Below are positions 33,480-44,250 of a stretch of DNA of 64,000 nucleotides, in pieces (within the stretch, counting starts at the first letter, position 1; the number at the start of each line of letters is the position of its first letter). Position numbers and translations under genes: made by a program. The DNA comes from Pseudomonas silvicola (GTDB lineage Bacteria > Pseudomonadota > Gammaproteobacteria > Pseudomonadales > Pseudomonadaceae). The stretch covers positions 4,008,001-4,072,000 of the forward strand of contig NZ_CP093280.1 of assembly GCF_026651855.1 (NCBI RefSeq), read 5' to 3'. A model generated the notes under the pieces. It ran no database searches, had not been told where the DNA came from, and saw only the letters and a program-made list of their open reading frames with translations.

Positions 33480-33664
33480 GACGTTGCTCGGGCTTTGTTG
33501 AGGGCCTTGAGGCGCAGCGTGGCGCGTTGCACGGCGGCCATTTTTTCCGGGCGTTTCATGCGTTTCCACTGGCGAATGTCTTGCCGGCTGCGCCCGCAGC
33601 TCACGCACAGGTCACCGCTGAGCTGACACACGGCGATGCACGGGTTTTCGATTTCCTTGGCCAT
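33476..33664 (-). CDS. DUF1289 domain small cysteine protein
   Basis: 62 residues. Cys9, Cys13, Cys20 and Cys23 (NPCIAVCQLSGDLCVSCGRS) form the DUF1289 metal- or cluster-binding motif, followed by RQDIRQWKRM. The function is not established. The stop codon TAG is itself part of the downstream REP element. It lies 3 bp after the dmeF-like gene, probably the same transcript. Confidence 0.85.
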   Translation of the reverse strand: MAKEIENPCIAVCQLSGDLCVSCGRSRQDIRQWKRMKRPEKMAAVQRATLRLKALNKARATS

Positions 33665-33667
33665 GAA

Positions 33668-34579
33668 TCAGGCCCCCCGGAATTCGACGGTCAGGTGGCT
33701 GACCTCGTGAACCGGCTTGAGACGCTCGCGGATGCGCTCGGCATCCAGGCTGCCCTGGCCCAGCACACTGACGATGGCGGCATGGGCTTCGGGGCCCACG
33801 CGCCACACATGCAGGTCGGTGATGGTGGCGTCGCCCGGGGTTTCCACCAACTGGCGAATTTCCGCGGCAACGTGCTCGTCGGTGCGGTCGAGCAAGACGC
33901 CGGCAGTGGTGCCGATCAGGGTCCAGGACCAGCGCGCGATCACCAGCGCACCCACCAGGCCCATGGCCGGGTCCAGCCACACCCAGCCCAGGTAGCGACC
34001 CGCCAGCAGGGCGGCGATCGCCAGCACCGAGGTGAGAGCGTCGGCCAGCACGTGCACGTAGGCTGACTTCAGGTTGTTGTCATGGCCATGGGGGTGGCCG
34101 TGGTCATGTTCATGGTCATGGTGACCGTGGCTATGGCCGTGCCCCAACAGCAGGGCGCTGACGATGTTCACCGCCAGGCCGACTATCGCGATCCACGTGG
34201 CGGTGCCGAAGGCCACCTGGGTGGGGTTGACCAGGCGCATGAACGACTCCACGCCGATGCCCAGCGATACCAGGCCCAGAATCAGCGCCGAGGCGAAGCC
34301 GCCCAGGTCGCCCACCTTGCCGGTACCAAAGCTGTAGCGGGCGCTGGTGGCGTGGCGCTTGGCATAGGCGTAGGCCGCCGCCGCGATGCCCAGGGCGCCC
34401 GCATGGGTGGCCATGTGAAAGCCGTCGGCGAGCAGGGCCATGGAACCGGTGATGTAGCCTGCGGCGATTTCACCGACCATCATCACCACGGTCAGGGCCA
34501 CTACCCACAGGGTGCGGCGGGCGTTTTCATCATGGGTGGAGCCGAGGAATACGTGGCTATGGGCATGGGGCGCGTTCAT
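33668..34579 (-). CDS. dmeF: Cation diffusion facilitator, Co/Ni efflux (DmeF-like)
   Basis: 303 residues with about six membrane helices. Metal-binding residues appear in MALLADGFHMATHA (Asp52, His55) and in VHVLADALTSVLA. A His-rich cytoplasmic loop (147-167, HGHSHGHHDHEHDHGHPHGH) is typical of DmeF, which exports cobalt and nickel in exchange for protons. The C-terminal about 80 residues form the cytosolic CDF dimer domain. It overlaps the RcnR-like regulator by 4 bp, so metal sensing and efflux are coupled. Confidence 0.88.
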   Translation of the reverse strand: MNAPHAHSHVFLGSTHDENARRTLWVVALTVVMMVGEIAAGYITGSMALLADGFHMATHAGALGIAAAAYAYAKRHATSARYSFGTGKVGDLGGFASALILGLVSLGIGVESFMRLVNPTQVAFGTATWIAIVGLAVNIVSALLLGHGHSHGHHDHEHDHGHPHGHDNNLKSAYVHVLADALTSVLAIAALLAGRYLGWVWLDPAMGLVGALVIARWSWTLIGTTAGVLLDRTDEHVAAEIRQLVETPGDATITDLHVWRVGPEAHAAIVSVLGQGSLDAERIRERLKPVHEVSHLTVEFRGA

Positions 34580-34851
34580 TTCGAATACCGCCGAATGGCT
34601 TCCAGGAGGTCCTCGACGCCCTTGCTGCGCTCCGCGTCGCTGAGCGCCGGATTGGCCACGTGCTCGCGGGCGTGGTCCTCGATGATCTCGTCCATCAGCC
34701 CATTGATGGCGCCGCGGGTGGCGGCCACCAGGTGCAAGGTCTTGGCGCAGTCGTGGTCCGACTCCAGCGCCCGTTCCACCGCCTGGATCTGCCCGGCGAT
34801 GCGCTTGACCCGCTTGAGCAGATCGTCTTTGTTCGAAGCAATGTGGCCCAT
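34576..34851 (-). CDS. RcnR/DmeR-type Ni/Co-responsive repressor (CsoR/FrmR family)
   Basis: 91 residues, all-helical DUF156 fold. His3, Cys35, His60 and His64 are exactly the ligand positions of the Ni/Co sensor RcnR, distinguishing it from CsoR (copper) and FrmR (formaldehyde). It should repress the dmeF-like gene until metal binds. The promoter upstream carries GC palindromes suited to this family. Confidence 0.88.
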   Translation of the reverse strand: MGHIASNKDDLLKRVKRIAGQIQAVERALESDHDCAKTLHLVAATRGAINGLMDEIIEDHAREHVANPALSDAERSKGVEDLLEAIRRYSK

Positions 34852-34855
34852 GGGA

Positions 34856-34910
34856 TACCCCCCCTACCTATATACTGCATAGGATAGGCATACGGGGTAC
34901 CCCTATGCAA
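34856..34910 (-). promoter_or_regulatory. Promoter and candidate operators of the metal efflux operon
   Basis: On the minus strand TTGCAT (34910-34905) and TATCCT (34886-34881) form a -35/-10 pair with an 18-bp spacer. The spacer contains the perfect palindrome GGGGTACCCC (34894-34903), and TAGGGGGGGTA (34866-34856) lies just downstream. G/C tracts flanked by AT are the RcnR-family operator style. Confidence 0.5.
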
Positions 34911-34916
34911 GGCTGT

Positions 34917-36053
34917 TCAGCGCCGGCCGCTTCGGGTGCTCACGTCCACCCACACCGCCAGCACCAGGATGCTGCCCTTGACGATCATCTGCCAGTAGCT
35001 GTCCACGTCCAGCATCGACATGCCGTTGTCCAGGCTGGTGATCACCAGGGCGCCCAGCAAGGCGCCGTACACGGTGCCCGACCCACCGCGCATGGAGGTG
35101 CCGCCGATAAAGCATGCGGCGATGGCATCCAGCTCGCCCATGTTGCCCGCCGACGGCGAACCTGCCGCCAGGCGCGCGGTGTTGACCAACCCCGCCAGGG
35201 CGCACATCACGCCCATGATGCCGAAGATCCACAACTTGACGGCCTGCACGTTGATGCCCGACAGCCGCGTGGCCTCCATGTTGCTGCCCACCGAGTAGAT
35301 GCGCCGGCCAAACACGGTCTGGCTGGTGACGTAGCTGAACACCCCCAGCAGCACCAGCAACAGCAGCACCGGCACTGGAATGCCGTCGTAGCTGTTGAGG
35401 GTGTAGACGAAGCCGGCCAGCACCGCGCCAATCAGCACCACACGCAGCACGTCGCGTAACAGGGGCCGCGCCGCCAGGCCATGGAGGGCGCGGTTGCGCC
35501 GTTGCTTCCAGGCCAGCACCAGGGTCAGGGCGAACAGCACCGCGCCCAGTATCATCCCGACCGCTGGCGGCAGGTAGCCCTGGCCCACGTACACCAGTTG
35601 CGGCGACACCGGGGCGATGGTGGTGCCGCCGGTGACGCCCAGCAGCACCCCGCGAAACGCCAGCATGCCGCCCAGCCCGACGATGAACGAGGGGATGCGC
35701 AGGTAGGCGGTCATGGCGCCGTTGGCCAGGCCGATCACCAGGCCCAACACTGCCACCAGCCCCAGGTTAACCAGCAGTGGCAAGTGGTAAACCACGTCGA
35801 GGATCGCCGCCACGCCCCCCAGCAACCCCAGCAGCGAGCCCACCGACAGGTCGATCTCGCCGCTGATGATCACCAGCACCATGCCGCAGGCCAGGATGCC
35901 GGTGATGGACATCTGCCGCAGCAGGTTGGACAGGTTGCGCGGGGTGACGAAGCCGCCCTCGGTCTGCCAGCTGAAGAACAGCCAGATGATCGCCACGGCG
36001 ATCACCAGCGCGAGCATTTTGTAGCGGCTGAACAGTTGCTTGACCTGGTTCAT
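34917..36053 (-). CDS. xylH: D-xylose ABC transporter permease XylH
   Basis: 378 residues, about ten membrane helices, of the ribose/xylose permease family. Motifs LVIISGEIDLSVGSLLGLLGG and FIGGTSMRGGSGTVYGALLGALVI are family hallmarks. It forms the homodimeric channel for XylF-bound xylose, energised by XylG, whose gene directly abuts it. It is the last gene of the xyl block. Confidence 0.92.
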   Translation of the reverse strand: MNQVKQLFSRYKMLALVIAVAIIWLFFSWQTEGGFVTPRNLSNLLRQMSITGILACGMVLVIISGEIDLSVGSLLGLLGGVAAILDVVYHLPLLVNLGLVAVLGLVIGLANGAMTAYLRIPSFIVGLGGMLAFRGVLLGVTGGTTIAPVSPQLVYVGQGYLPPAVGMILGAVLFALTLVLAWKQRRNRALHGLAARPLLRDVLRVVLIGAVLAGFVYTLNSYDGIPVPVLLLLVLLGVFSYVTSQTVFGRRIYSVGSNMEATRLSGINVQAVKLWIFGIMGVMCALAGLVNTARLAAGSPSAGNMGELDAIAACFIGGTSMRGGSGTVYGALLGALVITSLDNGMSMLDVDSYWQMIVKGSILVLAVWVDVSTRSGRR

Positions 36054-37610
36054 CTACGCGGGCTTCCGATCAGTAGGGGCAGTGTGCACGGGTTGGCTGA
36101 GGGCGGCGGCCAGCACGGTTTCCTGGCTCAGGCCCTGGTTGATGAAGTCGCCGCGCAGCTGGCCTTCGCCAATCACCAGCACGCGGTCGGATACCCCCAG
36201 CACTTCGGCCAGCTCCGAGGACACCATGATGATCGAGACCCCCTGGGCCGCCAGGGCGTGCATCAGTTTGTAGATTTCGTACTTGGCGCCCACATCCACG
36301 CCGCGGGTGGGTTCATCGAGAATCAGCACCTTGGGCTGGGTCAGCAGCATCTTGGCCAGCACGGCTTTCTGCTGGTTGCCACCGGACAGGCTGGTGATGG
36401 GCAGAAAGGGGCTGGCGGTCTTGAGGTGCAGGCGGGCGATTTCCTGGTCGATGCTGCCCAGTTCGGCCTCGGCGTCGATGCGGGTCATTTTCGAATAGCT
36501 GTCCAGCACCGCCAGGGTGATGTTCTGGCCCACCCCCAGGTCGGGGATGATGCCTTGGCGCTTGCGGTCTTCGGGCACCATGCACAGGCCGTTGCGGATG
36601 GCCTTGAGCGGGGTGCTGGTGTCGATGCGCTGCCCTGCCAGCCACACCTCGCCCTCGTAGCGCCCGGGGTAGGCGCCAAACAGTGCCGACACCAGCTCGG
36701 TGCGCCCGGCGCCCACCAGCCCGGCGATGCCCAGGATCTCGCCGCGGCGCAGGCTGAACGACACATCGTCGACGCGCTTGCGCTTGGGGTTGTCGACGTC
36801 CAGGCAGGTGAAGTGTCGGGCTTCGAAGATTACCTCGCCAATGTCGTGCGGGCTGCTGGGGTACAGGCTGCTCAGCTCACGCCCGACCATCTGGGTGATG
36901 ATGCGCGGGATGTCCAGGTCGGCCATGGCGGTGGTCGCCACATGCTTGCCGTCACGGATCACGGCGATGGTGTCGCACACCGCCGCCACCTCGTCGAGCT
37001 TGTGGGAGATGTACACGCAGGCCACGCCCTTGGCTTTCAGGTCGCGGATGATGTCCAGCAGCACATCGATTTCCGAGCGGGTCAGGGCCGAGGAGGGCTC
37101 ATCCAGAATCAACAGGCGAGCCTTCTTGTTCAGCGCCTTGGCGATTTCCACCAGTTGCTGATAGCCGCCGCCGTATTGCGACACCGGCAGCGACACGTTC
37201 ATGTCCGGTACCTTGAGCTCGCGCATCAGGGCCTCGGCGCGGTGGATCATGGCTGGGTAGTTCATGCGCCCGCCGAACAGGGTCAGCTCGTGGCCCATGA
37301 AGATGTTCTCGGCCACCGAGAGGTCGGGCACCAGGGTCAGTTCCTGGTGGATGATGACAATGCCCGCGGCTTCGGTTTCGCTGATGGAGTGCGCCTGCAG
37401 GGGCTGGCCCTGCCAGAGGATCTCGCCCTCCCAGGTACCCCAGGGGTACACCGCTGACAGCACCTTCATCAGCGTTGACTTGCCGGCGCCATTCTCGCCG
37501 CACAGGCCCACACACTCTCCGGGTCTGACTTTGATGTCGATACCGTTCAGGGCATGCACGCCGCCAAAGGTCTTGATGATGCCTTTCATTTCCAGCAGGT
37601 ATTCGGACAT
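36054..37610 (-). CDS. xylG: D-xylose ABC transporter ATP-binding protein XylG
   Basis: 518 residues from ATG 37610 (E. coli XylG 513). It holds two ABC domains in the sugar-importer pattern. The first has Walker [10 protein letters not shown] and [11 protein letters not shown]. The second, from about residue 260, has GLVGAGRTE (degenerate Walker A), SGGNQQKAV and [16 protein letters not shown]. It drives xylose uptake through XylH. A REP doublet lies in the 163-bp gap before it, after xylF, which likely lets the binding protein be made in excess. Confidence 0.93.
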   Translation of the reverse strand: MSEYLLEMKGIIKTFGGVHALNGIDIKVRPGECVGLCGENGAGKSTLMKVLSAVYPWGTWEGEILWQGQPLQAHSISETEAAGIVIIHQELTLVPDLSVAENIFMGHELTLFGGRMNYPAMIHRAEALMRELKVPDMNVSLPVSQYGGGYQQLVEIAKALNKKARLLILDEPSSALTRSEIDVLLDIIRDLKAKGVACVYISHKLDEVAAVCDTIAVIRDGKHVATTAMADLDIPRIITQMVGRELSSLYPSSPHDIGEVIFEARHFTCLDVDNPKRKRVDDVSFSLRRGEILGIAGLVGAGRTELVSALFGAYPGRYEGEVWLAGQRIDTSTPLKAIRNGLCMVPEDRKRQGIIPDLGVGQNITLAVLDSYSKMTRIDAEAELGSIDQEIARLHLKTASPFLPITSLSGGNQQKAVLAKMLLTQPKVLILDEPTRGVDVGAKYEIYKLMHALAAQGVSIIMVSSELAEVLGVSDRVLVIGEGQLRGDFINQGLSQETVLAAALSQPVHTAPTDRKPA

Positions 37611-37646
37611 GGCTTTCAGCTCGGCAGAAAGACGCCCCGGCACCTC

Positions 37647-37737
37647 CTGTGGGACCGGGCGAAGCCTGGGAAGCCAACACCGCGCAGTGTCAGGCACAAC
37701 GCGGTGCCGGCTTCCCGAGCTTCGCCCGGTCCCACAG
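37647..37737. repeat. REP-type doublet between xylF and xylG
   Basis: 29-bp arms (37647-37675 and 37709-37737), CTGTGGGACCGGGCGAAGCC type, are inverted with two mismatches. Between them lies a small CCGCG/CGCGG pairing. It sits between co-directional genes, so it probably acts as an RNA hairpin within the operon transcript. Confidence 0.75.
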
Positions 37738-37773
37738 AGGCCAGAGCAACTCGACAGGGTGGGTCAGCAACGG

Positions 37774-38775
37774 TTACTGCCCTGCGATCTGCGCCTTGGT
37801 GTAGAAACCGTCCTTTTCCAGCAAATCGATGTTGTCCTTGGTCAGCGGGGTAGGGGTGAGCAGGATGGTGTCGACCTTCTTGCTGCCATTGTCGTACTGG
37901 GAGCTGTAGGCCGGCTTTTCGTTGCGCGCCAGTTGCACCGACAGCTTGGCCGCCTCAGAGGCGATCAGCTTCAACGGCTTGTACACGGTCATGGTCTGGG
38001 TACCGTCGAGCACTCGTTTGACCGCGGCCAGGTCAGCGTCCTGGCCGGATATCGGCACCTTGCCCGCCAGTTTCTGCGCGGCCAGGGCCTGGATAGCGCC
38101 GCCCGCGGTGGCATCGTTGGAGGCGACGATGACGTCGATCTTGTTGTTGTTCCGGGTCAGGGCGTTTTCGACGATGCTCAGCGCCTCGGTGGGGTTCCAC
38201 TCCTTGACCCATTGCTGGCCAACGATCTTGATATCGCCCTTGTCGATGGCCGGTTGCAGCACTTTCATCTGGCCTTCGCGCAGCACCTTGGCGTTGTTGT
38301 CGGTAGGGGCCCCCCCGAGCAGGAAGTAATTGCCTTTCGGCGCGGCCTTGAGCACACCGCTGGCCTGCATTTCGCCGACTTTCTCGTTGTCGAAGGAAAT
38401 GTAGGCGTCGATGTCGGCATTGAGGATCAGCCGGTCATAGGAGACCACCTTGATGCCCGCCTTCTTTGCCTCGGCAACGGTGTTGGTCAGCACGGTGGCG
38501 TTGAACGGCACGATCACGATCACGTCCACGCCGCGGGAGATGAGGTTCTCGATCTGGGAAATCTGCTTCTGCTCGTTGGCGTCGGCCGACTGCACGTAGA
38601 CCTTGGCGTCCATTTTCTCCGCCGCCGCGACGAAGTAATCGCGGTCCCGGGCCCAGCGCTCCAGGCGCAGGTCATCGATGGAAAAGCCGATCTTGGGGTG
38701 GGCGGCGTCGGCCATCACCGGTAGCGACAGCAGCGCGAGGGCGCCGGCCAGGAGTGTGCGTTTGAATGATTTCAT
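37774..38775 (-). CDS. xylF: D-xylose-binding periplasmic protein XylF
   Basis: 333 residues (E. coli XylF 330). The Sec signal peptide ends near residue 24 (LPVMADA). The mature protein is a family 1 sugar-binding fold starting KIGFSIDDLRLERWARD, which is the XylF-specific start. It delivers xylose to XylGH. It lies 111 bp after xylA, which it follows in the transcript. Confidence 0.93.
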   Translation of the reverse strand: MKSFKRTLLAGALALLSLPVMADAAHPKIGFSIDDLRLERWARDRDYFVAAAEKMDAKVYVQSADANEQKQISQIENLISRGVDVIVIVPFNATVLTNTVAEAKKAGIKVVSYDRLILNADIDAYISFDNEKVGEMQASGVLKAAPKGNYFLLGGAPTDNNAKVLREGQMKVLQPAIDKGDIKIVGQQWVKEWNPTEALSIVENALTRNNNKIDVIVASNDATAGGAIQALAAQKLAGKVPISGQDADLAAVKRVLDGTQTMTVYKPLKLIASEAAKLSVQLARNEKPAYSSQYDNGSKKVDTILLTPTPLTKDNIDLLEKDGFYTKAQIAGQ

Positions 38776-38886
38776 GGTGAGCGTCCTTTTTTTATTGTTG
38801 GAGACACGAGTGACGATGAAACTGTAGATGCTGGCGGCCGATGACGAGCACAGTTTTGTAGCGCGTTTGTCACCGGCCGGCTTGCC

Positions 38887-40203
38887 TCAGGGGTAGATAA
38901 AGCGGTTGACCAGGCCTTCGAGCATCTCCTGGCGGCCGCTGACCGCCCGGGGGTTGAGGTCCTGGGCCACGGCATGTTCGGCCAGGGTCTGCAGAGTGAA
39001 TTCGCCGGCCAGCACTTTCTGGCCCAGGGGCTGCTGCCAGCCGGCGTAGCGCAGTTCCTTGAACTGTTGCAGCCGGTCGTTCTCGACCATGGCGGCGGCG
39101 CGCTTGAGGGCCAGGGCCAGCACGTCCATGGCCGCCACATGGCCGTGGAACAGGTCCACCTCATCCACGCTCTGGCGCCGCACCTTGGCGTCGAAGTTGA
39201 AACCGCCGCTGCGGAACCCTCCGGCCTTGATGATCTCGTAGGTGGCCAGGGTCATTTCTTCGACGCTGTTGGGAAACTGGTCGGTGTCCCAGCCGTTCTG
39301 GGGGTCGCCGCGGTTGGCGTCGATGCTGCCAAAGATGCCCAGGGACAGGGCGGTGGCGATCTCGTGGTGAAAACTGTGGCCCGCCAGGGTGGCGTGGTTG
39401 GCTTCGATGTTGACCTTGATTTCCGCTTCAAGCCCGAACTGCTGCAGGAAGCCGAACACCGTGGCGCTGTCGTAGTCGTACTGGTGCTTGGTGGGCTCCT
39501 GGGGCTTGGGCTCGATCAGCAGGTCACCCTTGAAGCCGATGGCGTGCTTGTGTTCCACCACCATGCGCATGAAGCGTCCCAGTTGCTCGCGCTCGCGCTT
39601 GAGGTCGGTATTGAGCAGGGTCTCGTAGCCCTCACGGCCGCCCCACAGCACATAGTTGGCACCCTTGAGGCGCACGGTGGCGTTCAGGGCGTTGTACACC
39701 TGGGTCGCGGCATAGGCGAACACCTCGGGGTCCGGGTTGCTGGCGGCTCCGGCGGCGTAGCGAGGGTTGCTGAAGCAATTGGCGGTGCCCCACAGCAACT
39801 GGATGCCGGTGTCCTCCTGGTGCCGTTCCAGGTGGTCGACCATGTGCGCGAAGTTGTGCTGGTATTCCTTCAGCGAGCTACCTTCCGGGGCCACGTCGGT
39901 GTCGTGGAAGCTGTAATAGTCGATGCCCAGTTTGGAGAAGAACTCGAACGCCGCCTCGGCCTTGCCGATGGCCAGTTCCAGGGGGTTGCCCGTGCCGTGC
40001 CACGGACGCTGGAAGGTGCCCACGCCGAACATGTCGGCGCCTGGCCACACGAAGGTGTGCCAATAACAGGCGGCCATGCGCAGGTGCTCGCGCATCGGTT
40101 TGCCCAGCACCAGTTGATCGGCCTCATAGTGACGAAATGCCAGGGGCGACTCACTGGCGGGGCCCTCGTAGCGAATCTTGTCCACAGCAGGGAAGTACGG
40201 CAT
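38887..40203 (-). CDS. xylA: Xylose isomerase XylA
   Basis: 438 residues (E. coli 440). Catalytic and metal residues lie in [13 protein letters not shown] (His/Asp pair), [15 protein letters not shown] (Glu/Lys/Glu) and [17 protein letters not shown]. It interconverts D-xylose and D-xylulose with divalent metal. It is the first gene of the minus-strand xyl block, divergent from xylR. No xylulokinase follows, so that activity must come from elsewhere in the genome. Confidence 0.95.
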   Translation of the reverse strand: MPYFPAVDKIRYEGPASESPLAFRHYEADQLVLGKPMREHLRMAACYWHTFVWPGADMFGVGTFQRPWHGTGNPLELAIGKAEAAFEFFSKLGIDYYSFHDTDVAPEGSSLKEYQHNFAHMVDHLERHQEDTGIQLLWGTANCFSNPRYAAGAASNPDPEVFAYAATQVYNALNATVRLKGANYVLWGGREGYETLLNTDLKREREQLGRFMRMVVEHKHAIGFKGDLLIEPKPQEPTKHQYDYDSATVFGFLQQFGLEAEIKVNIEANHATLAGHSFHHEIATALSLGIFGSIDANRGDPQNGWDTDQFPNSVEEMTLATYEIIKAGGFRSGGFNFDAKVRRQSVDEVDLFHGHVAAMDVLALALKRAAAMVENDRLQQFKELRYAGWQQPLGQKVLAGEFTLQTLAEHAVAQDLNPRAVSGRQEMLEGLVNRFIYP

Positions 40204-40269
40204 GGCGGCGTCCTTATTGTTCTTGGCGGTGTGCTGATACTAGCGACCCACCGGGGCCCGGCCGTCATG

Positions 40270-40296
40270 AAAATCACCAAAGTGCTGTGCGATTTT
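40270..40296. promoter_or_regulatory. Candidate XylR operator between xylA and xylR
   Basis: AAAATCAC (40270-40277) and GCGATTTT (40289-40296) form an inverted repeat with one mismatch and an 11-bp spacer. It lies about 67 bp before the xylA ATG and 56 bp before xylR, in the 148-bp divergent region. The assignment is by position and symmetry only. Confidence 0.4.
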
Positions 40297-40351
40297 GCGT
40301 AGCGGCTACGCTTGGCAGAGCGCACACCAGCCCATGGTCAGGACACCGACA

Positions 40352-41527
40352 ATGAAAAACCTGCCCCCTGCCCACCGCATCGCCCTGTTGTTCAACGGCA
40401 GCAAGGTCTACGACCGGGGTGTCATCGCCGGTATCGGCAACTACCTGAGCAGCACCCGCGTGGCGTGGGACCTGTTTCTGGAGGAGGACTTCCTCTGCCG
40501 GCTCAAGGGCATCGAGCGCTGGCAGGGCGATGGCATCATTGCCGACTTCGATGACCCACTGATCGGCGAGGCCCTGGCGGGTATCGCGATGCCGGTGGTG
40601 GCGGTGGGCGGCTCCTATGAAGACCCACGCGCCTACCCCCGGCACATCCCCTACGTGGCCACCGACAACGCCGCCCTGGTGAAAATGGCCTATGACCACC
40701 TGATCGAAGCCGGCCTGAACCGTTTCGCCTGCTTCAGCCTGCCACCCGCCCAAGCCAACCGCTGGGCCCAGGAGCGGGAAAAGGCTTTTATGCACCTGAT
40801 GCACCGCGACGGCCTGCAGGGAGAGGTCTACCGGGGCCTGGGCACCAGCGCACCGCTGTGGGACAGCGCGGTCGAGCAGCAGATCGCCTGGCTGCACAGC
40901 CTGCCCAAACCCATCGGCATCATTGCCGTCACCGACGCCCGCGCCCGGCAACTGCTGCAAGCCTGCCTGACCGCCGGTATCGCCGTGCCGGACCAGGTGG
41001 CCCTGATCGGCATCGACAACGACCCGCTCACCCGCACCCTCACGCGCGTGCCGCTCAGTTCGGTGATCCAGGGCACCGAAGCCATGGGCCGCACCGCTGC
41101 GCACTTGCTGCACCAGATGCTGCATGGCAAACCCGCCACCGGTGTGCAGATCCTGATACCGCCCGACGCGGTCAACGTGCAGGCCTCCAGCCTGCACCAG
41201 CCCATGGGCGACCCGTACGTGATGCAGGCGCTGCACTTCATTCGCCAGTATGCATGCCAGGGGATCAAGACCGCCCAGGTGGCAGCGTACGTGGGGGTTT
41301 CCCGGTCATCATTGGAATCGCACTTCCGCAAGGCCCGGGGCTGCACCGTGCATGATGAGATCCTGCGTTTCAAGCTGGGCGCCGCGGCCAGTCAACTGGG
41401 CCCAGGTGGCGTGGCGATCGCGGAAGTGGCGGGGCGCTGTGGGTTCAAATCGGCGCAGTACCTGCACACCGTATTTCGACGCGAATTCGGCTGCACCCCC
41501 GGGGAATATCAGCGCGCCAGGTCGTAG
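40352..41527 (+). CDS. xylR: Xylose operon activator XylR (PBP1-AraC fusion)
   Basis: 391 residues from ATG 40352 (E. coli 392). AGGAC precedes this codon; the earlier ATG at 40334 has no ribosome site. A periplasmic-binding-protein-like sensor (HRIALLFNGSKVYDRGVIAGIG; ALIGIDNDPLTRTL) is followed by an AraC DNA-binding domain with two HTHs (GIKTAQVAAYVGVSRSSLESHFRK; AIAEVAGRCGFKSAQYLHTVFRREFGCTPGEYQ). It activates xyl genes when xylose binds. The stop codon lies within a REP half element. Confidence 0.93.
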   Translation: MKNLPPAHRIALLFNGSKVYDRGVIAGIGNYLSSTRVAWDLFLEEDFLCRLKGIERWQGDGIIADFDDPLIGEALAGIAMPVVAVGGSYEDPRAYPRHIPYVATDNAALVKMAYDHLIEAGLNRFACFSLPPAQANRWAQEREKAFMHLMHRDGLQGEVYRGLGTSAPLWDSAVEQQIAWLHSLPKPIGIIAVTDARARQLLQACLTAGIAVPDQVALIGIDNDPLTRTLTRVPLSSVIQGTEAMGRTAAHLLHQMLHGKPATGVQILIPPDAVNVQASSLHQPMGDPYVMQALHFIRQYACQGIKTAQVAAYVGVSRSSLESHFRKARGCTVHDEILRFKLGAAASQLGPGGVAIAEVAGRCGFKSAQYLHTVFRREFGCTPGEYQRARS

Positions 41528-41546
41528 CAGCGGACCCGGCCGCGTC
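41524..41546. repeat. Solo REP half at the xylR stop codon
   Basis: GTAGCAGCGGACCCGGCCGCGTC, one mismatch from the arm at 33394-33416, begins on the G before the xylR TAG stop. It sits in the 78-bp gap between convergent xylR and yejF. Confidence 0.7.
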
Positions 41547-41605
41547 ACAAACGCCACGCCCCATCAGGCCCACCGCCGACACAGCCTGGCGCGGCGCTCC
41601 CGGAC

Positions 41606-43225
<1,620 letters not shown>

Positions 43226-43227
43226 GG

Positions 43228-44250
43228 TCAGGTCCTTGGGTCGAACGCGTCACGGCAGGCTTCGCCGATGAACACCAGCAGCGAGAGAATCAGTGCGAGG
43301 ACGAAGAAGGCGGTCAGCCCCAGCCAGGGCGCTTCCAGGTTCTGCTTCGCTTCGCCCACCAGCTCCCCCAGCGAGGCACTGCCAGCGGGCATGCCGAAGC
43401 CGAGGAAATCCAGGGCGGTGAGGGTGGAGATGGCGCCGGTGACGATAAAGGGCAGGAAGGTGAGGGTGCTGGTCATGGCGTTGGGCAGGATGTGCCGGCG
43501 CATCAACACGCCATCGGTCACGCCCAGGGCGCGGGCAGCCTTGACGTACTCCAGGCTGCGCCCACGCAGGAACTCGGCGCGCACGACGTCCACCAGGGCC
43601 AGCCAGGAGAACAGCGCCATGATCCCCAGCAGCCACCAGAAGCCTGGGGCGACGAAGCCGGAGAGGATGATCAGCAGGTAAAGCACCGGCAGCCCCGACC
43701 AGATTTCCTGCAGGCGCTGGCCCACCAGGTCGACCCAACCGCCGTAGAAGCCTTGGACTGCCCCGGCGAACACACCGATCAAACCACTGACCACCGTCAG
43801 GATCAGGGCGAACAGGATCGACACCCGCGCCCCATACAACGCCCGGGCCAGCACGTCGCGGGCCTGCTGGTCGGTGCCCAGCCAGTTCTGCGTCGTGGGC
43901 GGGCTGGGTGAAGGCTGGCTCAGGTCGTAGTTCACCGACTGGTCGCTGAACGGAATGGGCGGGAACAGCATCCAGCCACCCTTGGCGCTGATCAGGTCGC
44001 GCACGTACTGGCTGCGGTAGTCCGGTTCGAAGGGCAACTGGCCGCCGAAATCGGTCTCCTGATACTCATGCAGGATGGGGTAATAGAGGGTGCCGTCGAC
44101 GCTGATCAGCAAGGGTTTGTCGTTGGCGATCAACTCGCTGCACAGGCACGTCACCAGCAGTGCCATGAACAGCCACAGGGACCACCAGCCGCGGCGGTTG
44201 GCCTTGAACGCGGCCAGCCGGCGCTGGCCCAGGGGGGAGAGGTGGAACAT
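43228..44250 (-). CDS. yejE: Peptide ABC transporter permease YejE
   Basis: 340 residues (E. coli 341). A first membrane helix (WWSLWLFMALLVTCLCSELIAND) is followed by the large periplasmic loop typical of YejE (YYPILHEYQETDFGGQLPFE). Then come NWLGTDQQARDVLARALYGAR and the EAA loop (YVKAARALGVTDGVLMRRHILPN). The start shares one base with the yejB stop. Start at [12 protein letters not shown]; the longer frame upstream lies inside yejB. Confidence 0.93.
   Translation of the reverse strand: MFHLSPLGQRRLAAFKANRRGWWSLWLFMALLVTCLCSELIANDKPLLISVDGTLYYPILHEYQETDFGGQLPFEPDYRSQYVRDLISAKGGWMLFPPIPFSDQSVNYDLSQPSPSPPTTQNWLGTDQQARDVLARALYGARVSILFALILTVVSGLIGVFAGAVQGFYGGWVDLVGQRLQEIWSGLPVLYLLIILSGFVAPGFWWLLGIMALFSWLALVDVVRAEFLRGRSLEYVKAARALGVTDGVLMRRHILPNAMTSTLTFLPFIVTGAISTLTALDFLGFGMPAGSASLGELVGEAKQNLEAPWLGLTAFFVLALILSLLVFIGEACRDAFDPRT

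Noticed and set aside
35481-37457. Plus-strand open frame of 658 codons
   Set aside because: Antisense to xylG and xylH, which have intact Walker and permease motifs.
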